Notes: generated by a model from the sequence alone, not told the origin. A stretch of 64,000 nt of DNA from Gracilibacillus timonensis (GCF_900086715.1 NZ_FLKH01000010.1:558001-622000); one strand, 5' to 3'; shown: positions 20,924 to 30,074, counted from the first letter of the stretch. Made by a program: numbers and translations.

Positions 20924-22699
20924 TCATGATTTCAAAGCAGAATTGGATACATACGGCAAATAAACGGCAACCGTTGTCCCTTTATCCTTTTGTGATGTCA
21001 CCGTGATATCGCCATGATGGACTTTGGCAATTTGCAAGGCAATATTCATACCAAGTCCGCTCCCCTCTTTTTTCTCGTCTGTATTGGTGCCACGGTAATA
21101 GCGGCTGAACAAGTGCTGCTGCATGTCTTCATCAATCCCTACCCCATTATCTTCAATGGTGATTTTCAATCCTTTCTCATTCACTGCTTCCTTTACCTCC
21201 ATATGAATCGCCGTGCCAGGAGGATTGTGTTTCCACGCATTATAGATCAGATTATCTATCATTCTTTCCAATAATCGCTTATTAATCGCTATTTCCAGAT
21301 CCGGTCTCGTAGAATCCACCGTAATCGGATAGTCTCTAAACGATATATCCATCTGGAATTTTGCAAGAATTTGCTCCAGATAGGCAGGGAGATTTACCTG
21401 ATAAAATGGAATATTCATCGCATCATTTTTCAATTGAAAACTAAGCATAAAATCCTCCATTAAATCCACCATGTAATCACTCTTTTCAGAGATGGTTTTC
21501 CCGATGGCCTGAAGCTCCTGTTTCGACCAGTCATAATCCTCATTCTCCAGCATTCTCCCATACCCTTCCATCGTAGTCAGCGGGGTACGCAGGTCATGAG
21601 AAATCCCAGCTACCCATTCCTCCCTGCTTTTCTCCAGCTGTTCCCTTTCTTTGCGGGAAGCATCCAGTTGCTCCGCCATATCGTAGAAGGCAGCGAATAC
21701 TTCTTTATACAATTTATATCTCCGCTTGACTTTACCATTCTTTCGATACACCTGTTTCTTCTCACGATCGGTTAAAACTTCTTCATAATTACCGCTCCCC
21801 ATCCGATTGAGCCAATTGGTGAAAATGAACAACGGTTTACCATAACGAAAGCTATTCCAAAAGGAAATAAGCAACGTGATCAATAAAATAATTCCGGCAA
21901 TCATCACAATCCCGATGACAATGTCTCGATAGGTCGTTAACGGCATCTCCATCTTTTCCTGATTAGGAGCAGAAAGAACCCACGCATGACCCGACGGCCT
22001 ATCTAAAAAAGTATATTGCTTCACCGAATAATTATCTGGTGAAACCTCTTTTTCCATTAGTTCTAATGGCTGAAGCTGCTTTTCTTCATCATCGCCAAAC
22101 TGTTGCACGATATTTCCTTCTTGATCATAAATCTCCAGGCTTGCCTCCAGCTCATTTAATTTCGCTTCTATTTCCGGCTGATCGGCTTCATCAATCATAC
22201 CTTGGTGATTGTTATTTTCCGTTAGTTCATTCATCAGCAAAGCTGCTTGTTCTTTATAGCCCAGCACATATAGATACGGCTCTGCAGGCTCGTTTTTCAG
22301 CGGCACCGTATATTCCATCGTATATTTCAGGGTATAGTCCCCTAACTGTTCTCTCTCTTTTATTTGCAATATATCCATGCTGCTATAGCGCTCTTGCAAA
22401 TCAGGTGGTGTATTTTCTGATTCGACCACTTCCCCCGCCTGATTAATCACTTGCAGCCATGTACCTTCCGGCAGTACTTCCGTTATACTTCTTCCAGAGT
22501 CCTCGTATTCGGCTGGCTCGTACAATTCAATTGCTAATTCATCTAATTTCGCTTGATAATAATCGGCTTCTCTATCCGCGTTGGCAATATACAATAAGCC
22601 AATAAAAAACGTAAGAGTAACCACACAAATCATCAACAATGAAATAAAACCAAACTGGATCGAAAAGTTGACAAACAAACGTCCGCGCAGCTTTTTCAT
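20924..22699 (-). CDS. Sensor histidine kinase, HisKA type
   Basis: A 591-residue kinase with two membrane helices: one at residues 11-38 (FGFISLLMICVVTLTFFIGLL), the other near 262-285 (IVIGIVMIAGIILLITLLIS). They flank an extracytoplasmic sensor domain of about 220 residues rich in Glu. A basic linker precedes the HisKA box with H368 in GISHDLRTPLTTMEGYGRML. The N box (LIYNAWKHNPPG) and G boxes (DNGVGIDE, GSGLGMNIAL) complete the ATPase. It overlaps the response regulator by ATGA. The divergent ABC transporter downstream of 23.5 kb is its probable target. Confidence 0.9.
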   Translation of the reverse strand: MKKLRGRLFVNFSIQFGFISLLMICVVTLTFFIGLLYIANADREADYYQAKLDELAIELYEPAEYEDSGRSITEVLPEGTWLQVINQAGEVVESENTPPDLQERYSSMDILQIKEREQLGDYTLKYTMEYTVPLKNEPAEPYLYVLGYKEQAALLMNELTENNNHQGMIDEADQPEIEAKLNELEASLEIYDQEGNIVQQFGDDEEKQLQPLELMEKEVSPDNYSVKQYTFLDRPSGHAWVLSAPNQEKMEMPLTTYRDIVIGIVMIAGIILLITLLISFWNSFRYGKPLFIFTNWLNRMGSGNYEEVLTDREKKQVYRKNGKVKRRYKLYKEVFAAFYDMAEQLDASRKEREQLEKSREEWVAGISHDLRTPLTTMEGYGRMLENEDYDWSKQELQAIGKTISEKSDYMVDLMEDFMLSFQLKNDAMNIPFYQVNLPAYLEQILAKFQMDISFRDYPITVDSTRPDLEIAINKRLLERMIDNLIYNAWKHNPPGTAIHMEVKEAVNEKGLKITIEDNGVGIDEDMQQHLFSRYYRGTNTDEKKEGSGLGMNIALQIAKVHHGDITVTSQKDKGTTVAVYLPYVSNSALKS

Positions 22700-23412
22700 A
22701 TGCTCTGACCTTTTACCAATTTATAGCCTAACCCTCGTGCTGTGAGTAGCAGTTCTGGCTTACTCGGATTTTCTTCGATTCGTTCTCTAATTCTTCGGAT
22801 ATGCACCGCTACAGTATTTTCATCGGCATAGTGATCAAATCCCCAAACCGCCTCTAATAAATCGGCTTTGGAGAAAACGCGGTTGGGATGCTTACAGAAA
22901 AAGAGCAGCAGTAAATACACCTGCGTTGGACATGGAACGATGTTGCCATTAACCATTAGCTCACCCGCACTTTCATCCAAACGAAACCGTTCAAAATCAT
23001 AGACGGTCGATTTTTCATAAGTATATCCGGCTTCACTGTGGCTGGATCTCCTCAGATAGGCCTTGATTCTTGCTGCGACTTCCAACGGGTTAAATGGTTT
23101 GGTCACATAATCATCCCCACCTGTCGCAAAGCCGGTCAACACATCTAAATCCGATACTTTCGCTGTCAGAAAGAGAATATACGCATTCGTCAGCTCGCGA
23201 ATCTTTGGACAAAAATCAAATCCACTCCCATCTGGCAGCATTACATCCAAGATAATAATATCCGTCTGATGTTCTTTTATTATATCCATGGCTTCCTGCC
23301 CGGTATATGCTTTATCGATGCTCTGGAATCCTTCTTTCTTCAGCATCATTTCCAACATACTCACAATGGCTGTTTCATCATCGACAATTAAAATATTCGT
23401 TTGACTCCCCAC
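22696..23412 (-). CDS. OmpR-type response regulator
   Basis: 238 residues. The receiver has DDE acidic residues, the phospho-acceptor D56 in IIILDVMLPDGSG and YVTKPFNPLEV. It is followed by a winged-helix Trans_reg_C domain (VFSKADLLEAVWG, VAVHIRRIRERIEE). The GTG start 23412 follows GGAGGTG. It is first in a two-gene operon with the kinase and divergent from a DUF4064/ABC operon, with about 150 bases of shared promoter DNA between them. Confidence 0.92.
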   Translation of the reverse strand: MGSQTNILIVDDETAIVSMLEMMLKKEGFQSIDKAYTGQEAMDIIKEHQTDIIILDVMLPDGSGFDFCPKIRELTNAYILFLTAKVSDLDVLTGFATGGDDYVTKPFNPLEVAARIKAYLRRSSHSEAGYTYEKSTVYDFERFRLDESAGELMVNGNIVPCPTQVYLLLLFFCKHPNRVFSKADLLEAVWGFDHYADENTVAVHIRRIRERIEENPSKPELLLTARGLGYKLVKGQSI

Positions 23413-23562
23413 TTCTCACACCTCCATAGGCATCGTAACACAGCAAGTTTACCAACAGTTGAACAAATCAAGTTTTTTTTAATCGATTGGTTAGGTGCTG
23501 TTCAAGCCAAGGACAACTGTATTTAGTAAAGTGGAACCAGCAAAGAAGAAGGAGAGAAGAAA

Positions 23563-23955
23563 ATGAAACATCAAACAGAAATAATGGTATCGATCATCGG
23601 TGTGCTACTATTTGTCGCCTTACTCGCAAGCAGTATCTGGATGTTTAGTCTGGAAGGAAGTCCAGAAAGATTAGCATTTGCCGATACATTTAGCCAGTCT
23701 CACCATTTATCCAATCACTTTTTTATTTATTTGTCTGCCATATCAGGGGTTTGGGTACTCTGTGGCATTGCTGCTGTTCTACTACTAAAAAAGGCATACA
23801 GGGTACAAACAGCGGGATGCTTGCTCGTGATAGCTGCCATATTTGGTACCTTATCAACAGTAGGATTCGGCATTTTCAGCAGCCTTATTTATTTAATCGC
23901 TGGTGTGAGGGTTGTGATTCGCCAGCGTTCGTACATAACAGGAGAAGGAGTGTAA
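23563..23955 (+). CDS. Small membrane protein, DUF4064-like
   Basis: A 130-residue protein with four hydrophobic segments (SIIGVLLFVALLASSIWMF, IYLSAISGVWVLCGIAAVLL, AGCLLVIAAIFGTLST, IFSSLIYLIAGVRVV). The layout resembles the DUF4064 family of Firmicute membrane proteins. GAAGGAGAG precedes the ATG. Five bases separate it from the ABC permease gene, so it is part of the transporter operon. It may be an accessory or immunity-type subunit; this is inference from position. Confidence 0.7.
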   Translation: MKHQTEIMVSIIGVLLFVALLASSIWMFSLEGSPERLAFADTFSQSHHLSNHFFIYLSAISGVWVLCGIAAVLLLKKAYRVQTAGCLLVIAAIFGTLSTVGFGIFSSLIYLIAGVRVVIRQRSYITGEGV

Positions 23956-23960
23956 TCTTT

Positions 23961-24650
23961 ATGTTTACTGTAGGATTTAGAGAATTCAAAAGCTTAATGA
24001 CGAGTATTCGCTCGATTGTGATTATCTCCGTATTATTTGGTGTAACGGTTGGTGCTGCCAGTTTGGTTCGCCAATTCGAGGTGCAACTTCAGGAATTGGG
24101 GCTGGGGCAAGACGCCTATGCGATGGGGTTGATGCTCGTATTACTCTTGGCGTCCCCATTATTTGTCACCAGTCTATCGCACAACGCCGTCAATAAAGAA
24201 ATCGATACAAGAACGATTCGATTTTTGGCGACCAAAACAAGCCGCGATCAGATTATCTTAGGAAAATTCATTGGAAATTTATTGTTTTGGAGTGTGTGCA
24301 TATCCGTCGCTTTATTACTGATTGTCCCATTTTCGAAGACATTCTCGTTCTTAGATCTGATCCAATCGATTATCTTTGTCGCTTATTTTATTGGCTGGAC
24401 ATTATTACTTTCGACAGTGATCTCCAAACCAGCCTTAACGATGTTTTTAGGTATTATTCTAGCAATTGCTTTCCCGGTGCTCGGCTTATGGAGTACAGGA
24501 ACAGACAAATTCTATATGGAAGCGATCGGTTATGTCACTCCTTATTTTTATTACACACAGGAAGAAGCCTATTACAGTTATTTCGTGGTGATCTTTCCTA
24601 TTTTATTTATGCTGTTCAGTTTATTTATATTTAGAAAGAGGGATTTATAA
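23961..24650 (+). CDS. ABC transporter permease
   Basis: The protein has 229 residues from ATG 23961 after GGAGAAGGAG. A longer frame starting inside the upstream gene is rejected. It has six hydrophobic segments in the ABC-2/NosY-like pattern, with the cytosolic loop NKEIDTRTIRFLATKTSRDQI (residues about 73-93) preceding the first long helix pair. It overlaps the ATPase start by one base (TAATG). Probably an exporter subunit; substrate unknown. Confidence 0.85.
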   Translation: MFTVGFREFKSLMTSIRSIVIISVLFGVTVGAASLVRQFEVQLQELGLGQDAYAMGLMLVLLLASPLFVTSLSHNAVNKEIDTRTIRFLATKTSRDQIILGKFIGNLLFWSVCISVALLLIVPFSKTFSFLDLIQSIIFVAYFIGWTLLLSTVISKPALTMFLGIILAIAFPVLGLWSTGTDKFYMEAIGYVTPYFYYTQEEAYYSYFVVIFPILFMLFSLFIFRKRDL

Positions 24651-25561
24651 TGCAAGCATTGCAAACAGATCAATTAACCAAAAAATATGGCAAGACAACG
24701 GTCGTCGATTCGGTTGATTTACAAATCCCCCAAGGAAGTATCTTTGGTTTCTTAGGTAAAAACGGAGCAGGCAAATCCACCTTGATTAATATGGTAACCG
24801 GTCTGATAAATCCTAGCTCTGGCTCCTTTGAAATGCTGGGGCATTCGGCAAAAAAACTAACAGCGATACAAAACGAGATCGGTGTCTTACCAGATTACTC
24901 GACATTTTATGACGATTTAACTGCATTGGGACATTTAAACTACTTTCAAAAATTATTTAAATTATCACTTTCCAAGGAAGATCTCCTGCGCATTTTGGAA
25001 CGGGTCGGATTAGCAGACGCCGCCCATATCAAAGTCAAAAACTTCTCGTTTGGCATGAAAAAGAAATTAGGAATTGCCCAAAGTATTATCAATCAGCCAA
25101 AACTGCTTTTTCTTGATGAGCCTACTTCCGGTGTCGATGCCAATGCCGTTTTAAACATTCATTCCTTGATTCGAGAAATTGCTGCCAACGGGACGACCAT
25201 TTTCTTAACTTCCCACAATTTAAATGAAGTAGAAAAGCTGTGTGATGAAATCGCCATTATGAATAAAGGTAAGATTCAAACACAAGGTACGATGAAGCAG
25301 CTGCAGGAGCAATATCAACAGGAGATCATTATTTATATACGACATCGCCGAATCACGGAACCGGAGCAAGCATCATTACAGACGGCTTTAGCTCCATTAG
25401 CTGCAAACGTGCAGATTAGGGGAACCAGTTCAGAAATTACTGTTCAGGAGCAAGAATCCATTCCCCAGGTCAATAAATGGTTTGTCGAGCAGGATGTGGA
25501 TGTGTTTCGATTGGAAGTAGAAGAACCATCGCTGGAAGATATTTTTCTTCAACTGGAGTAA
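24650..25561 (+). CDS. ABC transporter ATP-binding protein
   Basis: A 303-residue ATPase with Walker A GKNGAGKST, Q-loop GVLPDYSTFY, signature NFSFGMKKKLG and Walker B KLLFLDEPTSGVD. The glutamine normally seen in the Q-loop is not obvious; D or Y occupies that region. The signature serine is followed by F rather than G (FSFGM), as in some BcrA-type exporters. It is the last gene of the DUF4064-permease-ATPase operon and lies between two two-component systems. Confidence 0.88.
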   Translation: MQALQTDQLTKKYGKTTVVDSVDLQIPQGSIFGFLGKNGAGKSTLINMVTGLINPSSGSFEMLGHSAKKLTAIQNEIGVLPDYSTFYDDLTALGHLNYFQKLFKLSLSKEDLLRILERVGLADAAHIKVKNFSFGMKKKLGIAQSIINQPKLLFLDEPTSGVDANAVLNIHSLIREIAANGTTIFLTSHNLNEVEKLCDEIAIMNKGKIQTQGTMKQLQEQYQQEIIIYIRHRRITEPEQASLQTALAPLAANVQIRGTSSEITVQEQESIPQVNKWFVEQDVDVFRLEVEEPSLEDIFLQLE

Positions 25562-25637
25562 ATTGATTGGGCTTTGTATATCCCGAGACAAATGTAGCTA
25601 TGATATGTCATTTTTGGTTGATCATTCATTATTATCT

Positions 25638-25703
25638 TGATAAATGTGGTATCATTATAGTCATAAAGTCTTTTAACCCACCAAGAAACTACCACATTTA
25701 TCA
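25638..25703 (+). promoter_or_regulatory. Long inverted repeat upstream of kinase gene
   Basis: TGATAAATGTGGT (25638-25650) and ACCACATTTATCA (25691-25703) are perfect 13-bp inverted repeats 40 bases apart. Pairing can extend three more bases into the first Shine-Dalgarno-like AGGAGG (25703-25708) of the following gene. It could be an operator dyad or an mRNA hairpin masking the ribosome binding site. Confidence 0.5.
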
Positions 25704-25719
25704 GGAGGTAGGGGATATA

Positions 25720-26901
25720 GTGACATTTCAGAGCAAATGGGGCATATACTTCATCAGTTTAATGCCAATCGCCATCATTCCATTTCTTATATACGAAAAT
25801 GGATGGTCGATGGAAATAATAGGAGCGAGCTGTTTATTTATCTTGTTCGATTTTTTCAGAATGCTAGTCGTGAATAAGGACAATCAGCCTACTTTACATT
25901 TGATGTTTATGTGGTTGCATTTAGGGATTGCTTTTCTTATAACTTGTTTTGATTTGTCTTTCCTGTCTTCTATTTTTTTATATTTTTTAATTGCTGAAAT
26001 GGCCTTGACCTATCGTATGCGACAAAGCTTGCTGTACACGACTGCAGCGTATCTTTTATATGCACTTAGCAGGCTGATTGTACTGGATTTCCCAACGTTT
26101 CATGAATGGAGCTTTATTATTCCACGTATGCTTGAATTTGCAGTAATTTATATTGCTTTCTACTTTGTCAAGATAACCAAAGATCAGAAAGAAGAATTGT
26201 CACAAGCCTATCAGAAACTCGATGAATCCTCTAAAGAAGTAGATCGGTTATTGATGGAAAATGAACGCATTCGCATCTCCAAAGACATTCATGACTCTGT
26301 GGGCCATACCTTGACCAGTACCATCATCGGCATCGAAACAGCCAAAAAAGTGTTCCATAAAAATTCCAAAAATGCCTTCGTGCTTTTGGATTCCATCCAA
26401 GCCTCCGCCCAACACAGCTTGGAAGAAGTCCGCAATATTGTACATGAAATGAAACATCAGGACACATTTACAAACTATCGTCAAGCAATTATTCATTTGC
26501 TTGTAAGCACAGAAGAAAAAACAGGAATTCAGATCCACAAGGATATCCCCTCTTCCATCCCGATACAGTCACCTGACGCAAAAATGGCCGTTTACCACAT
26601 GCTGCAAGAAGGATTAACAAATGGCTTGCGGCATGGCAAAGCAGATCATTTCCATTGCGTCATCATGACAGATAACCAAACGGTAGTGATTCGTCTTGAA
26701 GATAATGGGGGCGGTTTTGAAGCAGGGAGAGAGGAAGGTTTTGGACTGCATGCAATGAAGGAAAGAATTGAAGCAAGTGGAGGGGACTTGCACATTGAAT
26801 CGATTCCTTCAGAAGGGACATCACTTATTTGCAAGCTACCGGTAGAAAAGGAAAGGGGGAAAACAGATGGAAGGCAGCATAAAAGTAGCCGTAGTGGATG
26901 A
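25720..26901 (+). CDS. Sensor histidine kinase, HisKA_3 type
   Basis: The protein has 393 residues from GTG 25720, with AGGAGG and AGGGG upstream; the frame is open further back to 25567 without a good site. Five to six N-terminal membrane helices within the first 150 residues lead into a coiled coil and the phospho-acceptor H191 in SKDIHDSVGHTLTST. The N box is LQEGLTNGLRHG and the G boxes are DNGGGFE and GFGLHAMKERI. It overlaps the response regulator gene by 35 bases. With no large external domain, it is an intramembrane sensor. Confidence 0.9.
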   Translation: MTFQSKWGIYFISLMPIAIIPFLIYENGWSMEIIGASCLFILFDFFRMLVVNKDNQPTLHLMFMWLHLGIAFLITCFDLSFLSSIFLYFLIAEMALTYRMRQSLLYTTAAYLLYALSRLIVLDFPTFHEWSFIIPRMLEFAVIYIAFYFVKITKDQKEELSQAYQKLDESSKEVDRLLMENERIRISKDIHDSVGHTLTSTIIGIETAKKVFHKNSKNAFVLLDSIQASAQHSLEEVRNIVHEMKHQDTFTNYRQAIIHLLVSTEEKTGIQIHKDIPSSIPIQSPDAKMAVYHMLQEGLTNGLRHGKADHFHCVIMTDNQTVVIRLEDNGGGFEAGREEGFGLHAMKERIEASGGDLHIESIPSEGTSLICKLPVEKERGKTDGRQHKSSRSG

Positions 26902-27532
26902 TCAGTCGATTATTAGGGAGGGACTGGCTACCATGATTGATCTCGATGAGGCATTCGAGGTAGTTGTTCGAGCGCGTCATGGGTTGGACCTGATCGAGTA
27001 TGTCGATTCTTTTCCCGTTGATTTTATTTTATTAGATATTGATATGCCTAAAATGAACGGCCTGCAAACATTAAAAGAACTGAAAAACATGGAAATCACA
27101 GCACCAGTACTGATGTTGACTATTTTTTCTGATGATCACTACATTTTAGAAGCGATGCGCCTAGGTGCATCAGGCTACGTATTAAAAGACATGGAGATAG
27201 AAAGGCTATTATCGGAAATGAAAAAGGTGTTAAATGGCTATATGGTATTTCCCGAATCTGTCAAACAAAAATTAATAGATGTGTTAAGTCAACAGCAGAA
27301 TACTAACATCCGTTTGAAAGAGAAATTATTAGAAAAACAGATAACGATTACTGACAGAGAAGAAGAAATTTTATCTTTGTTAGCATTGGGCTATACGAAT
27401 CAGCGGATAGCGGATACCATTTATCTATCCGTTGGTACGGTCAAGAATTATTGCAGTAGACTTTATGATAAATTAGAGATGAACAATCGGGCAGAATTGG
27501 TTTCCTACCTCCATCAATTGTTGAAAGTATGA
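26867..27532 (+). CDS. NarL/LuxR-type response regulator
   Basis: A 221-residue regulator. The receiver has DDQ, phospho-acceptor D57 in ILLDIDMPKMNG and YVLKDM. The helix-turn-helix is ITDREEEILSLLALGYTNQRI then SVGTVKNYCSRLYDKL. It starts inside the kinase gene after GGAAAGGGGG. It is the second two-component system next to the same ABC operon; no terminator was recognised between 25561 and 25720, so ABC genes and this system may be co-transcribed. Confidence 0.92.
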   Translation: MEGSIKVAVVDDQSIIREGLATMIDLDEAFEVVVRARHGLDLIEYVDSFPVDFILLDIDMPKMNGLQTLKELKNMEITAPVLMLTIFSDDHYILEAMRLGASGYVLKDMEIERLLSEMKKVLNGYMVFPESVKQKLIDVLSQQQNTNIRLKEKLLEKQITITDREEEILSLLALGYTNQRIADTIYLSVGTVKNYCSRLYDKLEMNNRAELVSYLHQLLKV

Positions 27533-27650
27533 GTAGCAGAACAGGCAAAAGGGAAGCCTAACAAGCTAAAGAGCACCAATATGTCACATTAAGCAGGCTT
27601 GTAAGTTGGACACGTTAGATCACCCTTCTCCACTGTTTGTCGGAAAATCA

Positions 27651-27791
27651 CTATTCAACCTTTGATTGTTTATTAGCATGGTTCAAAAACTGGCGAACAT
27701 CCTTTAACGACAACCCTTGTTTTTTGGCCTCTTTTATTAATCCGATCCATTCGTGATCCAACAAAACATTTTCCAATCTCTTTTCCACCAT
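27651..27791 (-). CDS. SinI-like anti-repressor
   Basis: A 46-residue protein from ATG 27791, 4 bases after GGAGG; a longer frame to 27857 lacks a site. The body LDHEWIGLIKEAKKQGLSLK, followed by DVRQFLNH, matches the SinI dimerisation motif (L-D-x-E-W-x-x-L-I-x-E-A-K) found in SinI and SlrA, which bind and disable the biofilm repressor SinR. No sinR-like gene is adjacent; in B. subtilis sinI lies next to sinR, whereas slrA stands alone. The partner must be elsewhere. Confidence 0.8.
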   Translation of the reverse strand: MVEKRLENVLLDHEWIGLIKEAKKQGLSLKDVRQFLNHANKQSKVE

Positions 27792-28070
27792 TTCGCCTCC
27801 ATTATCAGTCATAATATAGTACGTAATGTGAAATGCCATGAAATTAAGCCCTTTCATTCTACCAAGACTAATTCACATTTGGAACCTATTTAACGGAAGA
27901 AGTGACCATATGAGAAAAGAAAGTTACTTTCGTCATGTCGCTGCTTTCCTTTGCACATGCAGATTTACAAAATAACGAATACATAACAGAATAGGGAACA
28001 AAAGGGTGAATGAAGAATTTACAACAAGACAAATTATATCCAAAATAACTCGATGCTCTCTCCTCAATAA

Positions 28071-28098
28071 AAGAAGCCTGCCATAAGGAAAGCAGGCC
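28071..28098 (-). terminator. Terminator of FMN reductase unit
   Basis: On the minus strand GCCTGC and GCAGGC pair around a 10-base loop, followed by TTCTTTTATT. The remainder of the 27792-28132 gap shows no gene. Confidence 0.65.
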
Positions 28099-28132
28099 CT
28101 CAAAAATGTCTAGCAACCGATTCTATTCCCTT

Positions 28133-28699
28133 TCAAAAACCATACTCTGCATCTTTCTCCTGTTGCATCTGTTGGTATGTCTTTGCCAGCGTCATCGTAT
28201 CATCTACCAATCGTTCCATGCGATAGAACACATCATCATTGGTAATTTCCTGACGATAGAAATCGACATCTTCGATAAACAGATATTGCTGTAACACTTG
28301 TGCCTTCATATATGTCAGAATCGGCTTTAGCTGCTGCTCTGGAATAAGGTAATGACGCTGCGATCCTGCCGTTACCACCATACTAGCCACCTTGCCCTCG
28401 AAGGCACTTGTCGGCAGTAGATCAAATAGATTCTTTAATGTGCCGGGAATGGACGCCTGAAAAATCGGTGTGCCAATCATTAACACATCCGCTTTCATGA
28501 TTTGTTCGGTCACATATTTGGCATCCCCTTGATAATCCAAATAATTTCTGCCGTCACTAAAGGGAATATCGTATGCGGCCAGATCTAATAGCATCACCTC
28601 ATGATCAGGATATTTTTGCTCTAGTATTTTCACCGTTTGTTGGATCGCTGTTTTCGTTTTCGATCCTACCACGGAACCTGCGATGGCTACAATATTCAT
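28133..28699 (-). CDS. NADPH-dependent FMN reductase (SsuE/MsuE-like)
   Basis: A 188-residue flavodoxin-fold reductase. It begins MNIVAIAGSVVGSKTKTAI, the FMN phosphate loop, and has GTPIFQASIPGTLKNLFDLL, the FMN-ring region of the NADPH_dep_FMN_red family. It is twelve bases downstream of an LLM-class oxidoreductase. Together they form a two-component flavin monooxygenase in which this protein supplies reduced FMN. The real substrate (sulfonate, thioether or other) is not given by sequence. Confidence 0.88.
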   Translation of the reverse strand: MNIVAIAGSVVGSKTKTAIQQTVKILEQKYPDHEVMLLDLAAYDIPFSDGRNYLDYQGDAKYVTEQIMKADVLMIGTPIFQASIPGTLKNLFDLLPTSAFEGKVASMVVTAGSQRHYLIPEQQLKPILTYMKAQVLQQYLFIEDVDFYRQEITNDDVFYRMERLVDDTMTLAKTYQQMQQEKDAEYGF

Positions 28700-28711
28700 C
28701 CAATCACCTCC

Positions 28712-29767
28712 CTACTTTGATGTGTGTTTACGAATGGCTGGCAATACTTCATTACCTATTAATTCAATGTTTTTACGTAACTGTTCAAAAGGCATCCCAC
28801 CAAAATCCATTTGAGCAATATAACGCTGATGACCATACATTTCATGTTGATAAAGGATCTTCTCGATAACTTCTTGCGGACTGCCAATATTCATCACATC
28901 ACGCGGACTTGCTCCCTGTGCAAAGTGCTGCTTCGGATAACCTCGCCCATTGGTTTTCTGCATCCCTTCATTGATCGAGGGATAGATTTCCCGCTGTGCT
29001 TGTTGTGTCGTTTCTGCCAAGTAGAAAAAGCCTGCAATAGCAACCGGGAATTGAGCGGGGTTATGTCCGGCTTCTTCCAACGCACCTCGATAGGCATCCA
29101 CCGTTCGTTTAAAAATCGACACAGGTCCGCCTAACGTGGCTAAAAACATCGGAACACCGGCATAGCCTGCTTTTATCGCGCTAGACGGATGTCCGCCAAC
29201 CGCACGCCAGATCGGCAGCGAACCATGATACGGTCTGGGTAACACATGAGCATCACGGAGCGGGGCACGATAATTTCCTTCCCAGTTTACATACTCCTCC
29301 CGATTAATTTGTAAGAGCAGATCAAATTTCTCTTCATATAATTCCTCATAGTCTTGTAAATCATAGCCTAATAATTCAAAATTCCCTACACGAGAGGCTC
29401 GTCCGGCTACCAGTTCTGTTCTTCCTTTCGATAGGAGATCAATCGTGGCAAAGTCCTCAAATACCCTGACTGGATCCAACGTACTAATAATTGTAGAAGA
29501 GCTAGCTATCTTGATTTTCTCCGTCGCTTGGGCGATGGCTGCTAAAACCACCGAATGTGCTTGGGTCGTGAAATAATCTTGGTGGCTCTCTCCTACACTA
29601 AAGAAATCAATGTCAGCCTCTTCTGCCAGCTTGGCCAGCTCGACAATCTCTTCCAATCGCTGCGCCGCGGATATCCTCCCTCCCGTTGCGGGGTTTGGTA
29701 AGTGATCACCTAATGTATAGATACCAAATTCTAATCCTTTTTTTGGATCGATGCGGTATTGCTCCAT
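28712..29767 (-). CDS. LLM-class flavin-dependent oxidoreductase
   Basis: The protein has 351 residues from ATG 29767 behind AAAGGGTG; an upstream ATG at 29809 is less well placed. It is a luciferase-like TIM barrel with EFGIYTLGDHLPNPATG at the start, DFFSVGESHQDYF, KIASSSTIISTLDPVRVFEDF and GRASRVGNFELLGYDL. It uses FMNH2 from the neighbouring reductase and oxygen. It probably cleaves C-S or C-N bonds or oxidises an aldehyde; this is family-level inference. Confidence 0.88.
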   Translation of the reverse strand: MEQYRIDPKKGLEFGIYTLGDHLPNPATGGRISAAQRLEEIVELAKLAEEADIDFFSVGESHQDYFTTQAHSVVLAAIAQATEKIKIASSSTIISTLDPVRVFEDFATIDLLSKGRTELVAGRASRVGNFELLGYDLQDYEELYEEKFDLLLQINREEYVNWEGNYRAPLRDAHVLPRPYHGSLPIWRAVGGHPSSAIKAGYAGVPMFLATLGGPVSIFKRTVDAYRGALEEAGHNPAQFPVAIAGFFYLAETTQQAQREIYPSINEGMQKTNGRGYPKQHFAQGASPRDVMNIGSPQEVIEKILYQHEMYGHQRYIAQMDFGGMPFEQLRKNIELIGNEVLPAIRKHTSK

Positions 29768-29875
29768 ATTCTGCACCCTTTCATTGCGTTTATCTGCTAT
29801 TTGAATCATAACAGAATACTTAGTAAGTACGCACCTAATCCGTTTTAAAAGTGAAAATACATCATTTTAGATAAA

Positions 29876-30074
29876 CCAGGAAAAATTCGCCCGGTCCTTT
29901 GCTTACCACTCCAAGCAGTCACTGGACTGCCGATAAGGTGGAATATGTTAAGTAGACTCCTTTTATAGGCAATTGACTTTGCCCGATTTTTTATGCTAAG
30001 CGAGCGCTGACAAACAATTTATTTTACTACATGGAATAGATTAACTACTTTATATCATCCACCTTATCGGTACC
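29876..30074. repeat. Palindromic intergenic repeat, intact copy
   Basis: About 200 bases. Inverted arms CCGATAAGGTGGAATATG (29930-29947, continuing to 29955) and their complement ending CCACCTTATCGG (30045-30070) flank a centre with GAGCGCT (30002-30008). The outer left end reads AAAATTCGCCCGGTCCTTT. The same left half recurs at 36922-37056 and the same right half at 39415-39484, so it is a dispersed element. The 29768-30252 gap holds no gene. Confidence 0.8.

Noticed and set aside
27886-28116. 76-codon minus-strand frame after the SinI-like gene
   Set aside because: No ribosome site, protein-unlike composition, and it covers the FMN reductase terminator.
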